Positions 42,934 through 52,599 are shown, numbered from the stretch's first letter. The stretch is 64,000 bases of DNA from JALYNX01 sp963780755 (GCA_963780755.1 CAWACX010000001.1:806001-870000), one strand, 5' to 3'. Program-made: numbers and translations. Notes: a model not told the origin generated them from the letters alone.

Positions 42934-43803
42934 ATGTCGCCGACGCAGGTCTCCCCATACGACCCAGGTGCGTTCTCCGAGATGCAGGAGATCCTCAGTC
43001 GGAACCTCGCCCATGGAGGGCCCCGGTACTCGATTCATCCGGGAGACCTTGCTTGGTGGGCGTATCACTCTTATCCCCGCGAGGAGGACGACAGCTACTG
43101 GCTGGAAGAGGGAACCGGTTTCGCGGTGCTCGAAAGACACGAGAACGAGGTGGTCGCCTTCAGCTTGCCCGGGCAGTCGCCGGCCGCGCTGGCTTTGTGG
43201 GGCCTCGACCATATGGGGCCTGCCGCGCGAATAGGCATGGTCTCTACAGAGGATCTCGACCTGGAGGCCGCGCTGCGAAGCGAGGGGCTCGAGACCGGGG
43301 CGAGCTTCGGTCCGGTTTTCCTCCGCGACCTCGCAGAGCCCATCCCGGCAATTGGCTTGCCTTCGGGCTGGGCGCTCCGCCACGTCCGTGGAGAGGAGGA
43401 CGCGGACAGTCGGCGCCGGGCGTCCCATGCCGCCTTCGCCTCCACCATGGATCCGGCGGACCATCTGGAGCGCTATCTCCGCTTCATGCGCTCCCCCGTG
43501 TACGACCCGGAGCGTGATCTGGTCGTCGTCTCAGAAGACGGCGAAGTCGCCGCATTCATGATCTGGTGGCCCGATCGGTCGGGCATCGCCGAGATCGAAC
43601 CCATGGGGACCGATCCCAAGTTCCATCGTCAGGGTCTGGGGCGGGCGCTGATGGCCCACGGTTTGAACCGGATGCGCGAGGCCGGCATGACCACAGCCCG
43701 GGTGATCACCAATTCTCATCGCTCCGACGCAATCGCCTTCTATGAGGCGATGGGCTTCAGGCGCGTCGCCGACCTCCGCAACTGGCAGCGACTCGTGAAA
43801 TGA
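42934..43803 (+). CDS. GNAT family acetyltransferase, 289 aa
   Basis: The C-terminal half is a GNAT domain: VVVSEDGEVAAFMIWWPD, IEPMGTDPKFHRQGLGRALM (the R-x-x-G-x-G/A acetyl-CoA loop) and VITNSHRSDAIAFYEAMGFR. The N-terminal half (residues 1-130, with SIHPGDLAWWAYHSYPREED) is probably a degenerate second GNAT copy, as in mycothiol-synthase-like proteins. The substrate is unknown. ATG 42934 is 6 nt after TACCGT (42922-42927), suggesting a leaderless transcript divergent from mutM. Confidence 0.8.
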   Translation: MSPTQVSPYDPGAFSEMQEILSRNLAHGGPRYSIHPGDLAWWAYHSYPREEDDSYWLEEGTGFAVLERHENEVVAFSLPGQSPAALALWGLDHMGPAARIGMVSTEDLDLEAALRSEGLETGASFGPVFLRDLAEPIPAIGLPSGWALRHVRGEEDADSRRRASHAAFASTMDPADHLERYLRFMRSPVYDPERDLVVVSEDGEVAAFMIWWPDRSGIAEIEPMGTDPKFHRQGLGRALMAHGLNRMREAGMTTARVITNSHRSDAIAFYEAMGFRRVADLRNWQRLVK

Positions 43804-43804
43804 A

Positions 43805-43832
43805 GAAGAGACGGGATCACTCCCGTCTCTTC
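43805..43832. terminator. Strong bidirectional terminator between GNAT gene and pnp
   Basis: GAAGAGACGGGA (43805-43816) pairs perfectly with TCCCGTCTCTTC (43821-43832) over a TCAC loop: a 12-bp stem. Reading in the pnp direction it is followed by TTCATTTCAC, a modest U tract. Confidence 0.8.
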
Positions 43833-43851
43833 ACCAACCGGTAAACCCGGA

Positions 43852-46269
43852 TCAGCTCTTGCTCAGGTCCTCGAAGACCTCGTCGAACGGCTGGGCGACC
43901 TTGCGCCCGGCGCTGGACGGCTCGGAAGTGGCAGCAGCAGGAGCTGGAGCGGGCGCACGGTCCTCACGGGGCTGCCGATCACGGCTGTCCCGACTGTCCC
44001 GTCCGCCACGCCCACGGTCACCGCCGCGTCCACGGTCTCGGTCACCGCGTCCGTCGTCACGGCCCCGACGCTCTCCGCCACCCTGGCCTGGGGCCTCGGG
44101 GTCGGGAAGCGTGGCGCCCTCCAAGGCCTCGACCAGCTCCAGGCTGACCTTGCCCCTATCGATCTCACGGACACGGACCTTGAGCAACTGTCCGTCGCTC
44201 AGATAGTCCTCGACCCGCTCGACACGCTTCGAGCCGTCGAGTCGGGAGATGTGGAGCAGGCCGTCACGCCCGGGAAGGATGTTGACGAAGGCGCCGAACT
44301 TGGTGATGTTGACCACCTTGCCCTCGTACTCCGTTCCCAGCTCGACCTCGGGCGGGAAGGCGATCTGCATCACCCTCTCCTTGGCAGCGGCCAGAGCCGC
44401 ACTGTCGGAGGAGGCGATGCGGACGATGCCCTTGCCATCGGCTTCCTCGATCTCGATCGCGGCGCCGGTCACCTCTTCGAGCTCCCGGATCACGGCCCCC
44501 TTGGGACCGATCACCTCGCCGATCTTGTCCTTGGGGATCTCCAGGGACTCGATGCGGGGTGCGAACTCGTTCATCTCGGTCCTCGGAGCCGCGATGGCAT
44601 CGGCCATCGTGTCCAGGATGGTGAGACGGGCGGTCTTGGCCTGGTTCAGGGCCTGGGCCAGGACTGCGGAGGGAAGACCCTCGAGCTTGGTGTCGAGCTG
44701 CAGTGCAGTGATCACCTCGCGTGTCCCAGCGACCTTGAAGTCCATGTCTCCGAGGGCGTCCTCGGCTCCCAGGATGTCGGTGAGGGTCACGTACCTGCCC
44801 TCACGCTCGATCAGCCCCATTGCGATCCCGGCGACCGGGTCGGAAATCGGGACGCCGGCGTCCATCAGGGAGAGGCTGGAGGCACACACCGACGCCATCG
44901 AGGTCGACCCGTTGGAGGAGAGCACCTCCGAGACCAGCCTCAAGGCGTAGGGGAACTCTTCCTCGGTCGGAATGACCGGGAGCAGGGCCTTCTCGGCGAG
45001 CGCCCCGTGACCGATCTCACGTCGCTTGGGTCCCCGCATGAACCCGGCCTCACCGGTCGAGAACGGCGGGAAGTTGTAGTGGTGCATGTACCGCTTGGAG
45101 TCCTCGAGGGCGAGGGTGTCCAGCATCTGCTCCATCTTCAGCATCCCGAGGGTGGTGATGTTCAACACCTGGGTCTCACCCCGGGGTGAACAGACCGGAA
45201 CCGTGGGTCCTGGTGACCACACTGACCTCGGCACTCAGAGGGCGGATGTCGGTCGGGCCACGCCCGTCGAGGCGAACCCCGTCTTCGACCACGCGCTTGC
45301 GCATGAGGTCCTTGAGCACCGACTTGAAGGCCCGTCCCGCCTGGGCGACGCCCTCCGCGTCGTCCTCGGCCAGGGCGAGCGAGGCCATGACCTGCTCCTG
45401 TGCCGCATCCTGTGCGGTGTTGCGCTCCTGCTTGTCGGCGATGGTGACCACCGACGCCAGCAGCGGCGAAGCCCGTCTTTCACCTGCTGATAGATCTCGG
45501 GGCTGTAGTCGAGGGCGACTGGCCAGTCGACTTCCTTCTTGGCCACCTGTGACGCCAGCTCGTTCTGGAGATCGATCGACTCGGCGATGTACGCCTTGGC
45601 CTCTTCCAGGCCTCGGGCGACCGTGTCCTCATCGGAGGGCGCATCGCCGTCGGCGATCAGGCGCAACCCATTGGGTGTCGACCCGGCCTCGACCATGATG
45701 ATGTCCACTCCGCCTTCGGCGTTGCGGCCACCGGCCACGACCAACTCGAATACCGACTCGTCGAGCTCGGCATGGGTCGGGAACGGAACCCACTCGCCTT
45801 TCCGGAGAGCGAGGCGGACACCGCCGATCGCCGACTCGAATGGGATCGGGCTGATCAGCAACGCCGCCGAGGCGCCGTTGAGGGCTACCACGTCGAACGG
45901 GTTCTCCTGGTCCACCGCCAGCGAGGTGACCACGACATGGGTCTCGTTGCGGTAGCCATCCGGGAAGGACGGGCGGAGCGGTCGGTCGATGAGACGACAG
46001 GTGAGGATGGCCTGCTCCGACGGACGGCCCTCACGACGGAAGAACGAACCGGGGATCTTGCCCACGGAATACATCCGCTCTTCGAAGTCAACGGTGAGAG
46101 GGAAGAAATCAACGCCCTCTCGCATCTTCTTGTTTGCAGTGGCGGTCACCAACATTTGGGTCCCGCCGAGTGTGGCGACGACGGCGCCGTCGGCCTGGCC
46201 GGCCAGCTTGCCGGAGCTCAGGACGAGCTCCTTGCCGCCGACGCTCCCCTTTACGGAGATTTCGGGCAC
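43852..46269 (-). CDS. pnp: Polynucleotide phosphorylase (frameshifts at about 45467 and 45183)
   Basis: 3'-5' exoribonuclease/polymerase. First RNase PH domain: LVLSSGKLAGQADGAVVATL, FFPLTVDFEERMYSVGKIPG, SFFRREGRPSE, LIDRPLRPSF. After YQQVKDGLR one base is missing (45463-45470); reading resumes LLASVVTIADKQERN. After HGSGLFT one base is extra in CCCCGGGG (45179-45186); reading resumes RGETQVLNITTLG, HHYNFPPFSTGEAGFMRGPK. Then the KH domain (IGEVIGPKGAVIRELEEVTG), the S1 domain (YEGKVVNITKFGAFVNILPG) and an Arg/Asp/Gly-rich tail with RDSRDSRD repeats. About 805 aa joined. I chose GTG 46269 because AAAGGAGC lies 6-13 nt upstream. A core RNA-turnover gene; the breaks are probably sequence errors. 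Confidence 0.93.
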
Positions 46270-46311
46270 TAAGTGCTCCTTTTGTATGGAGCCGGCCCGT
46301 TGGCAGTAGTC

Positions 46312-46334
46312 ATGTCTCAGGAATCCCGAGACAT
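46312..46334 (-). ncRNA. Hairpin in the pnp leader (possible Actino-pnp-type element)
   Basis: ATGTCTC (46334-46328 on the reverse strand) pairs with GAGACAT (46318-46312) around a 9-nt loop, 43 nt before the pnp start. Other imperfect stems (for example GATCCGGC/GCCGGGATC) lie further upstream in the 186-bp rpsO-pnp gap. An RNA motif called Actino-pnp is known in this position in actinobacteria; I cannot confirm the match, and RNase III-type autoregulation is an alternative. Confidence 0.4.
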
Positions 46335-46455
46335 CGCCACTGACAACCGGCATGGCTCAGCTTGTGTGTCTGATCCCGGCTCGAGGCCGGATCTGTGTTG
46401 GGCGTGATACCCAAGACGTGACCGGGGCGTTGTCATGCCCCTTCACGAAACCTTG

Positions 46456-46713
46456 TTAACGACGCAGCCCCAGCTTTGCGATGAGGCTCCGATAGCGCTC
46501 GACGTCCTCACGGCGGAGATAGTCGAGGAGCCGGCGACGCTTGCCGACCATCATCAGCAGGCCGCGCCGGCTGTGGTGGTCGTGCTTGTGCTCGCGGAGA
46601 TGCTCGGTGAGCTGGTTTATCCGCTCACTGAGCAATGCCACCTGGACCTCGGGTGAACCGGTGTCACTTTGGTGGGTGCCGTATTCGGCGACGATCTCGT
46701 TCGTTGTCTTCAT
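46456..46713 (-). CDS. rpsO: 30S ribosomal protein S15, 85 aa
   Basis: Small-subunit primary binder of 16S rRNA helix 22. EIVAEYGTHQSDTGSPEVQV, LLSERINQLTEHLREHKHDH, HSRRGLLMMVGKRRRLLDYL and YRSLIAKLGLRR are the conserved S15 blocks. It precedes pnp in the classical rpsO-pnp order. ATG 46713 is clear. A GGGGC-ATGACAAC-GCCCC hairpin follows about 20 nt after the stop. Confidence 0.96.
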   Translation of the reverse strand: MKTTNEIVAEYGTHQSDTGSPEVQVALLSERINQLTEHLREHKHDHHSRRGLLMMVGKRRRLLDYLRREDVERYRSLIAKLGLRR

Positions 46714-46806
46714 TGCGCGTAGAACCTGGAGTAATCCGGGGGGGCAAAAGGGACGTTAGCAGGTGCCCCACTTCTACCCTCAACCCGGCGGCCGCAACCG
46801 GGAACC

Positions 46807-48045
46807 TCAGCGAGTCTGTCCGGAGCCATAGAGCACATAGCGCTCACTGGTCAACGACTCCAATCCCATCGGGCCCCGCACGTGGAGCTTCTGAGTCGAG
46901 TTCCCGATCTCGGCGCCAAACCCGAACTCCTCGCCGTCGGTGAACCGGGTCGACACGTTGACCGCCACGACGGCGCTGTCGACGCCACCCACGAAGGCGT
47001 CGGATGCCTCCATGTCCTCGGTGACGATGGCCTCGGTGTGCCCGGTGCCGTACTTCCTTATGTGCTCGATCGCGCTCTCGATGTCGGGGACGACTCGGAC
47101 CGCCATCACCAGATCGAGATACTCGGTGGCCCAGTCCTCGTCAGTGGCGGCTGCGATCCCGGGGATCAGGCGCTGGGCGACGTCGTCGCCACGGAGGTGG
47201 ACGGCTTCGGCGTGGAGCGCCTTGCCCACCCGGGGAAGGAACTCGTCGGCGACAGCCGAATGCACGAGCAGGGTCTCCGCGGCATTGCAGACACCGGGCC
47301 GCTGCACCTTGGCGTTGACCACGATGGCGAGAGCCTTGTCGAGGTCGGCCCCGGCATCGACGTAGACGTGGCAGTTGCCCGCCCCATCGATCACCGTCGG
47401 GACCGTGGCATCGGCCCGGACCGCGTCGATGAGCCCGGGCCCGCCCCGGGGCACCAGGAGATCCACCCATTCGGTGGCCTGCATCAGTGCCTTCGCACCC
47501 TCCCGGGTGGTGTCCTCCAGGAGTTGGACCCCATCCTCGGGAAGCCCGGCTCGCTCCAGCGATGCGCGCAACACCTCGCACACGGCTCGGTTCGACCCGA
47601 GGGCGTAGGACGAGCCGCGGAGGATGACGGCGTTGCCGGACTTGATGCAGAGCCCGGCGGCGTCTGCTGTGACATTCGGCCGCGCCTCGTAGATCACCGC
47701 CACCACGCCGAGAGGGACTCGCTCTCGGTGGAGGCGGATCCCGTTGTGCATCACCCATCCCCCGGTCTGCTGTCCCACCGGGTCGGGGAGGGCCGCGACC
47801 GTCCGCAACCCGGCCGCCATGGCCTCGACCCTCGGCCTGGTGAGGCGGAGGCGATCGATGAGGGCGCCGCTGATGCCTTCGACAACCGCCTGGTCCATAT
47901 CGGCGGCGTTGGCGACGAGGATCTCACGCTCGGCCTCGACAAGGGCGCTCGCCATCTCGTGCAGGGCGGAGCGCCTGGCGTCCCCGGTCGACCGCGCCAG
48001 GACTCGTGATGCGGCGCGGGCCTGCTGCCCGATCTGCTCGATCAT
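46807..48045 (-). CDS. proA: Gamma-glutamyl phosphate reductase, 412 aa
   Basis: Aldehyde-dehydrogenase-fold enzyme making glutamate-5-semialdehyde for proline synthesis. VPLGVVAVIYEARPNVTADA, AGLCIKSGNAVILRGSSYAL, DLLVPRGGPGLIDAV, and VQRPGVCNAAETLLVH (nucleophile Cys) are conserved. Normal length. Its start overlaps the proB stop (ATGA at 48042-48045), so the two pathway enzymes are coupled. Confidence 0.95.
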   Translation of the reverse strand: MIEQIGQQARAASRVLARSTGDARRSALHEMASALVEAEREILVANAADMDQAVVEGISGALIDRLRLTRPRVEAMAAGLRTVAALPDPVGQQTGGWVMHNGIRLHRERVPLGVVAVIYEARPNVTADAAGLCIKSGNAVILRGSSYALGSNRAVCEVLRASLERAGLPEDGVQLLEDTTREGAKALMQATEWVDLLVPRGGPGLIDAVRADATVPTVIDGAGNCHVYVDAGADLDKALAIVVNAKVQRPGVCNAAETLLVHSAVADEFLPRVGKALHAEAVHLRGDDVAQRLIPGIAAATDEDWATEYLDLVMAVRVVPDIESAIEHIRKYGTGHTEAIVTEDMEASDAFVGGVDSAVVAVNVSTRFTDGEEFGFGAEIGNSTQKLHVRGPMGLESLTSERYVLYGSGQTR

Positions 48046-49184
48046 GGGGAAAGCCTATCGGCGGCCTGTCTCCCTGCCGCCAGGAGCACAAAGTCGTCGC
48101 GGTGGATCATCACTCCCCCGACTTCGGAGCTGTGCCGGCCAATCGAGCTGCGCGCCTGCTCGGCGCTCATCGTCATCAACCCCTTGCCCAACCCTTGGTC
48201 TTCGGCGCCGATCACGTCGACGGCGGCCTCGGCTCCGAAGTCCCCGTCGACCGAGACCACGCCCACCGCCAACAGCGACTTGCCGCCATCGAGCAGGGCG
48301 CGAGTCGCCCCCTGATCGACGACCACTGTGCCCTCGGTCGGTTGGCCGAAGGCGATCCAGAGCTTGCGCGCCGACAAACGCTCCTGATGAGGATTGACCC
48401 AGGTCCCGACTTCCTGCCCGCTGACCGCCCGGACGCCGACCTCGGGCTCCCGGGCGCTGGCGATCACCGTGGGAATGCCGGACCAGGCCGCCATGCGCGC
48501 CGCCGCCACCTTGGTCGCGGCCCCGCCGGACCCGAAGCGCCCCGCAGGCCCACCGGTCACCCCGTCCAGCGCGCTGTCGCCGGGACTCACCGCCACCAGG
48601 AGCTCTGCATCCTCGACGGTCCTGGGGTCGGCCGAATAGAGGCCCTCGGTGTCGGTGAGAATGATCAGGATCCCGGCGCCCACCAGGTGGGAGACGATCG
48701 CGGCCAACCGGTCGTTGTCGCCGAGGCGGAGTCCCTCGACCACGACCGTGTCGTTCTCGTTGATGATCGGCACCACTCCCAGGGCCAGCATCCGCTCCAA
48801 CGCCCCGCGTGCGTTCAAATACTGGGTTCGATTGGCGAGCAGGTCCTTGGTGAGCAGGACCTGGCCCACAACCAGGCCATGTGCCCCGAACAATGCCGTG
48901 TATCGCTCCATGAGGCGCCCCTGACCGATGGCAGCTGCGACCTGGAACCCAGGCGCGTCCATGGGGCGCCGCTCCAGGCCCAAAACCGGAAGCCCGGCGG
49001 CCACCGCTCCCGAGGTCACCAACAACGTGGGATGCCCTTGCTCCCACATCCCGGAGACGAGGTCGACGGTGCGCCCCAGCGAATCGGCATCGAGCTCGCC
49101 ATTCTCCCGGACCAAGCTCGAGGACCCGGCTTTGATCACCACAGGTGCCCCGGGAGCGATCGGGTGGCGCCCGCCCTCGCTCAC
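48042..49184 (-). CDS. proB: Glutamate 5-kinase with PUA domain, 380 aa
   Basis: First enzyme of proline synthesis. The amino-acid-kinase domain shows PVVIKAGSSSLVRENGELDA, VTSGAVAAGLPVLGL, PIINENDTVVVE and FGSGGAATKVAAARMAAWSG. The C-terminal PUA domain (residues about 285-370, TVVVDQGATRALLDGGKSLL) is the usual one. Typically feedback-inhibited by proline. In many actinobacteria proB sits next to obgE; here it is attached to the ribF-truB operon, with a 4-bp overlap with ribF. Confidence 0.94.
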   Translation of the reverse strand: MSEGGRHPIAPGAPVVIKAGSSSLVRENGELDADSLGRTVDLVSGMWEQGHPTLLVTSGAVAAGLPVLGLERRPMDAPGFQVAAAIGQGRLMERYTALFGAHGLVVGQVLLTKDLLANRTQYLNARGALERMLALGVVPIINENDTVVVEGLRLGDNDRLAAIVSHLVGAGILIILTDTEGLYSADPRTVEDAELLVAVSPGDSALDGVTGGPAGRFGSGGAATKVAAARMAAWSGIPTVIASAREPEVGVRAVSGQEVGTWVNPHQERLSARKLWIAFGQPTEGTVVVDQGATRALLDGGKSLLAVGVVSVDGDFGAEAAVDVIGAEDQGLGKGLMTMSAEQARSSIGRHSSEVGGVMIHRDDFVLLAAGRQAADRLSP

Positions 49185-50110
49185 TCCGGAACCCCGGATT
49201 CCCGGCTCAGGACCTCCCGCGTCTCGGCGACGTCACGGTGCATCTGCTCCACGAGGGGCTCGACGCCGTCGAACCGAATCTCGGGGCGGAGCCGGGAGAC
49301 GAACTCGAGGCCTAGCGGTTCCCCGTAACAGTCGTCGTCGAAATCGAGGAGATAGGCCTCCACGACCAGATCGCCCCCGCCAAAGGTGGGCCTGACCCCA
49401 ACGTTGACTGCGGCCTGAAGTCGCTGCCCGCGAAGCAGCGCAAAAGCTGCGTAGACCCCGGTGCCCGGGATCACTTTGCGCTCCGGGGGCGCCAGGTTGG
49501 CGGTCGGGAAGCCAATCTCTCTCCCTCTCCGATCTCCGGAGACGACGACGTTGCTCAGCCGGTACCGCGACCCGAGGAGCCGGTTGGCCTGGCTCAGGTC
49601 ACCGTCTTCGACGAGCTGCCTGATCCGGGAGGAGGAGATCGCACCGTCTTCGGAGACGAGCTCGATCACATCGACCTTGAAGCCGTCGACATCGCCTTCA
49701 CCACGCAAGAAGTCGACGTCACCGGCGCGGTCCCGCCCGAAATGGAAGTCGACTCCGACCACGATCTCGGCCATTGCCAGCTTCCCGTTGAGGACCCCGG
49801 AGACGAACTCTTGAGGCTGCAGGTGGCGGATTTCCGACAGGTCGAGAACGCCGACCAAGTCGACGCCTGCCTGTTCCAGGAGCAGGAGCCGCTCCTCGAG
49901 GGTGGTTAGGAGCCTGGGCTCGGTGCCGGGGGCAAGCACCTGCGCCGGATGGGGATCGAACGTGAGCACCGTGGCCACATGCCCGGAATGGACGAGTCGG
50001 TCGATCAGGGCGCGATGACCGCGATGCACCCCATCGAACACTCCGATCGTGACCGCAGTGGGATCGGCTTCGGTGGGCCAGTCTGCCCAGGGCGGCGTCA
50101 AGACCCTCAT
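49181..50110 (-). CDS. ribF: Bifunctional riboflavin kinase/FAD synthetase, 309 aa
   Basis: The N-terminal nucleotidyltransferase half has VTIGVFDGVHRGHRALIDRL (HxGH-like motif), TFDPHPAQVLAPG and GVDFHFGRDRAGDVDFL, with SSSRIRQLVEDG; the C-terminal riboflavin-kinase half has GFPTANLAPPERKVIPGTGV, YAAFALLRGQ and FDDDCYGEPLGLEFVSRLRP. It makes FMN and FAD. Follows truB with an ATGA overlap, the common bacterial order. Confidence 0.95.
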   Translation of the reverse strand: MRVLTPPWADWPTEADPTAVTIGVFDGVHRGHRALIDRLVHSGHVATVLTFDPHPAQVLAPGTEPRLLTTLEERLLLLEQAGVDLVGVLDLSEIRHLQPQEFVSGVLNGKLAMAEIVVGVDFHFGRDRAGDVDFLRGEGDVDGFKVDVIELVSEDGAISSSRIRQLVEDGDLSQANRLLGSRYRLSNVVVSGDRRGREIGFPTANLAPPERKVIPGTGVYAAFALLRGQRLQAAVNVGVRPTFGGGDLVVEAYLLDFDDDCYGEPLGLEFVSRLRPEIRFDGVEPLVEQMHRDVAETREVLSRESGVPE

Positions 50111-50985
50111 GACGCGAGCACGACCTCGGGAATCGACTGATCGCCTTTCCGTCGATACACGGCGAGCAGCACGCCATCGCCATCGAGCACCCGCAATGCC
50201 ACTCCCTCGGGGGCACCAACCATTTCACCGCCGACGAATCGCATCCCGTGGCTGACGCCCTCGGCCGTCTCCGGCCCGACAGTGACCGCGGGCAGGTCGT
50301 CGAGGGCTTGGGACGGGCTCAGGAACCAGGTCTGCCATGAACCGAGATCATCCAGCTTCACCCCATGGACATCGACTCGAAGTGAGCCGATCCGCGTGCG
50401 CCGCAACGCGGTGAGGTGAGCGTGACCGCCGAGTGCTGCCGCCAGGTCGGCGGCAAGGGTGCGGACATAGGTTCCCTTCCCGCACACCACCCGGAACTCG
50501 ACCTCGGGATACGGGCCGGCTCCAAGTGAGAGGATCTCCAGCTCATGGACCTCGACCGGCCTCGCGTCTCGCTCCACGACCTCACCTCGCCTCGCCAACT
50601 CGTAGAGGCGGCGGCCCTCGTGTTTGAGGGCTGAGACCATGGGTGGCACCTGATTGATCACGCCCACGAAACGAGTCGCTGCACTCTCCAGTTCGTCCTG
50701 GGTGAAATCCATCGGTTCCCGCTCCAGGACCGCTCCGTCGGCGTCCAGCGTGTCCGTGGCCACCCCGAATTGGGCGGTGGCCAGGTACTCCTTCGGCTGC
50801 TCCTGGATGAATCGGATCAGCCGGGTCACCGGGCCAACCGCGACCACCATCGCACCGGTGGCCAGCGGGTCGAGAGTCCCCGCGTGACCGACCTTCTTGA
50901 TGCCGGTCGCCCCGCGGACCCGGCTCACGACGCCGTTGGAGGTCATGCCGCCCGGCTTGTCGACAACGAGGAACCCGGCCGTCAC
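50107..50985 (-). CDS. truB: tRNA pseudouridine(55) synthase, 292 aa
   Basis: Modifies U55 of the T-loop. GFLVVDKPGGMTSNGVVSRV, KKVGHAGTLDPLATGAMVVA (catalytic Asp in GTLDP), RLIRFIQEQPKEYLATAQFG and VVCGKGTYVRTLAADLAAAL are conserved; a C-terminal PUA-like part is shortened. GTG 50985 overlaps the nrnA stop (GTGA). Confidence 0.95.
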   Translation of the reverse strand: MTAGFLVVDKPGGMTSNGVVSRVRGATGIKKVGHAGTLDPLATGAMVVAVGPVTRLIRFIQEQPKEYLATAQFGVATDTLDADGAVLEREPMDFTQDELESAATRFVGVINQVPPMVSALKHEGRRLYELARRGEVVERDARPVEVHELEILSLGAGPYPEVEFRVVCGKGTYVRTLAADLAAALGGHAHLTALRRTRIGSLRVDVHGVKLDDLGSWQTWFLSPSQALDDLPAVTVGPETAEGVSHGMRFVGGEMVGAPEGVALRVLDGDGVLLAVYRRKGDQSIPEVVLAS

Positions 50986-51953
50986 CGAAAGTCCTCTACC
51001 CGTTTCCGGACCTCCTCGAGGGCGTCATCGACCTCGCCCACGTATGTCACGCCGGCTGCGAGGCGGTGCCCGCCTCCGCCCATGGCGACCGCCATCGATC
51101 CGACATCGGTGGCGCCGCGGGACCGAAGGCTCAGCTTCACCCGGCCATCGTCGTGGACCTTGGCCAGGACAGACACGTCGGCCTCGATGGCGAGGCGCAC
51201 GGTATTGATCAGGTTGTCGATGTCGCCCCAATCGATGCCCGCCTCGGTGAGGTCAGACTGGGTCACATACGCGGTGACCACTCCCTTGTCCGCGTCGAGT
51301 TCGGCGCGACTCAGAGCGGCGCCGGCGACTCGCAAGTATCCGAATGGAGCCTCGTCATAGACGTGACGGCCAATCACGGCGGGCTCGGCCCCGGCCGTCA
51401 CGAATCGTGAGGCAAGCTCCAGCGTCGCCGGCCGGGTGTTGGAGTACTGGAACCTCCCCGTATCGGTCACCAACGCCGTGTGGAGGCAGGTCGCGATCTC
51501 CGGGGTCAGCGGCCAACCCAGCACATCGAGCAGCTGCGCGACCACCTCGGCTGTCGCCGCGGCGTTGGAGTCGACCAACGCCACGTCTCCGAAGCCTTCG
51601 TTGGTCACGTGATGGTCGATAACGATGGTGTGCCCCGCCTTGGCAGCGAGAGGTGCAAGCTCACCGAGCCGGTCCAACGAGCCGGCGTCGAAGGTGACCA
51701 TGACTTCCGGGTCATCGGGCAGCCCTCCCGGCGCCACCAACAGCGATGTGGGAAGGAAGGCGAGGTTGTCAGGGACGACGAAGGGTGCCCCGAAGCTGGC
51801 CTTGACGTCCTTTCCGGCGTTGACTGCGGCGATCCCGAATCCGAGCATCGATCCCAGGGCATCGCCGTCGGGCCCGATGTGACATGCCAGGACCAGCGCC
51901 TCCGCCCGACCGATGATCGCTGCGGCAGCGTCGAATAGAGCGCGATCGATCAA
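50982..51953 (-). CDS. nrnA: DHH-DHHA1 phosphoesterase (NrnA-like), 323 aa
   Basis: Bifunctional nanoRNase/pAp-phosphatase family. The motifs are ALVLACHIGPDGDALGSMLG (DHH motif I), MVTFDAGSLDRLG, IVIDHHVTNEGFGDVALVDS (motif III with DHH) and, in the DHHA1 domain, VAMGGGGHRLAAGVTY. It degrades 2-5-nt RNA and/or pAp. TTG 51953 overlaps the rbfA stop (TTGA). Position between rbfA and truB is typical for actinobacteria and firmicutes. Confidence 0.9.
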   Translation of the reverse strand: MIDRALFDAAAAIIGRAEALVLACHIGPDGDALGSMLGFGIAAVNAGKDVKASFGAPFVVPDNLAFLPTSLLVAPGGLPDDPEVMVTFDAGSLDRLGELAPLAAKAGHTIVIDHHVTNEGFGDVALVDSNAAATAEVVAQLLDVLGWPLTPEIATCLHTALVTDTGRFQYSNTRPATLELASRFVTAGAEPAVIGRHVYDEAPFGYLRVAGAALSRAELDADKGVVTAYVTQSDLTEAGIDWGDIDNLINTVRLAIEADVSVLAKVHDDGRVKLSLRSRGATDVGSMAVAMGGGGHRLAAGVTYVGEVDDALEEVRKRVEDFR

Positions 51954-52309
51954 TCTTCAGCCTCCTCCTGCTCCCGGATCGACCGGAGCAGGCTCTCGAT
52001 CCGCTCCCCTCCCTGAACCCCGGAGTCGATGGCGAATTCCAGCGTCGGCGTGTACTTCATTCGGACCTGGCGCCCGATTGCGGACTGAAGGCGGTGCGTT
52101 GCCCGGCCCAAGGCGGCGAGGGCGTTCTCCTGATGCTCAACACCCAACACGTCGATGTAGACGATGGCATGCCTGAGATTGGGAGCGGTGTCCACTGCAG
52201 TTACGGAGACCATCTCCAGGCGATCGTCGTTCATCTTCTCCAGTTCCTCGGCCAGGACTTCGCGGAGGGTCGAATTGACCTTGAGCATTCGTGGGCTGGT
52301 GTCGCTCAC
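51950..52309 (-). CDS. rbfA: Ribosome-binding factor A, 119 aa
   Basis: 30S maturation factor with a KH-like fold: LKVNSTLREVLAEELEKMND, RLEMVSVTAVDTAPNLRHAI, VYIDVLGVEHQENALAALGR, IGRQVRMKYTPTLEFAIDSG. Full length with an acidic C-terminus. GTG 52309 overlaps the DUF503 stop. Confidence 0.94.
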   Translation of the reverse strand: MSDTSPRMLKVNSTLREVLAEELEKMNDDRLEMVSVTAVDTAPNLRHAIVYIDVLGVEHQENALAALGRATHRLQSAIGRQVRMKYTPTLEFAIDSGVQGGERIESLLRSIREQEEAED

Positions 52310-52599
52310 ATCGGCTCCTCCAACTCGGTGATGTGGATGTCGATCACTTCGACATCCGGTCGGCTGTCAAGGTAGCGACGAAGCTTCGAGATCTGCATTG
52401 CGAGACTCTCGCCATCAGGGGCAACCACGGCCACGCCAATCGCCGCCCGCTGCCACTTGTCGTGGTGACCGACTTCGGCCACGCTGAACGACCCGAGTCG
52501 CTTCAAACCTTCGATGGTCGGGCGCAAGACAGACCGTTTCGCTTTCAGCGACTGCGGGCCGGGCACGTGGAGCTCGACGCGCAGGGCGGCCGCCCGCAT
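52306..52599 (-). CDS. DUF503 family protein, 97 aa
   Basis: Short protein starting MRAAALRVELHVPGPQSLKA with KRSVLRPTIEGLKRLGSFSV, AEVGHHDKWQRAAIGVAVVA. This matches DUF503 (YlxP-like), which regularly lies between infB and rbfA and is thought to help ribosome assembly. The ATG shares one base with the infB stop (TGATG). A longer in-frame extension to 52686 lies inside infB and is rejected. Confidence 0.9.
   Translation of the reverse strand: MRAAALRVELHVPGPQSLKAKRSVLRPTIEGLKRLGSFSVAEVGHHDKWQRAAIGVAVVAPDGESLAMQISKLRRYLDSRPDVEVIDIHITELEEPM

Noticed and set aside
46882..49328. Long + strand frames over proA and proB
   Set aside because: Antisense to clearly identified enzymes, composition of a shadow frame.
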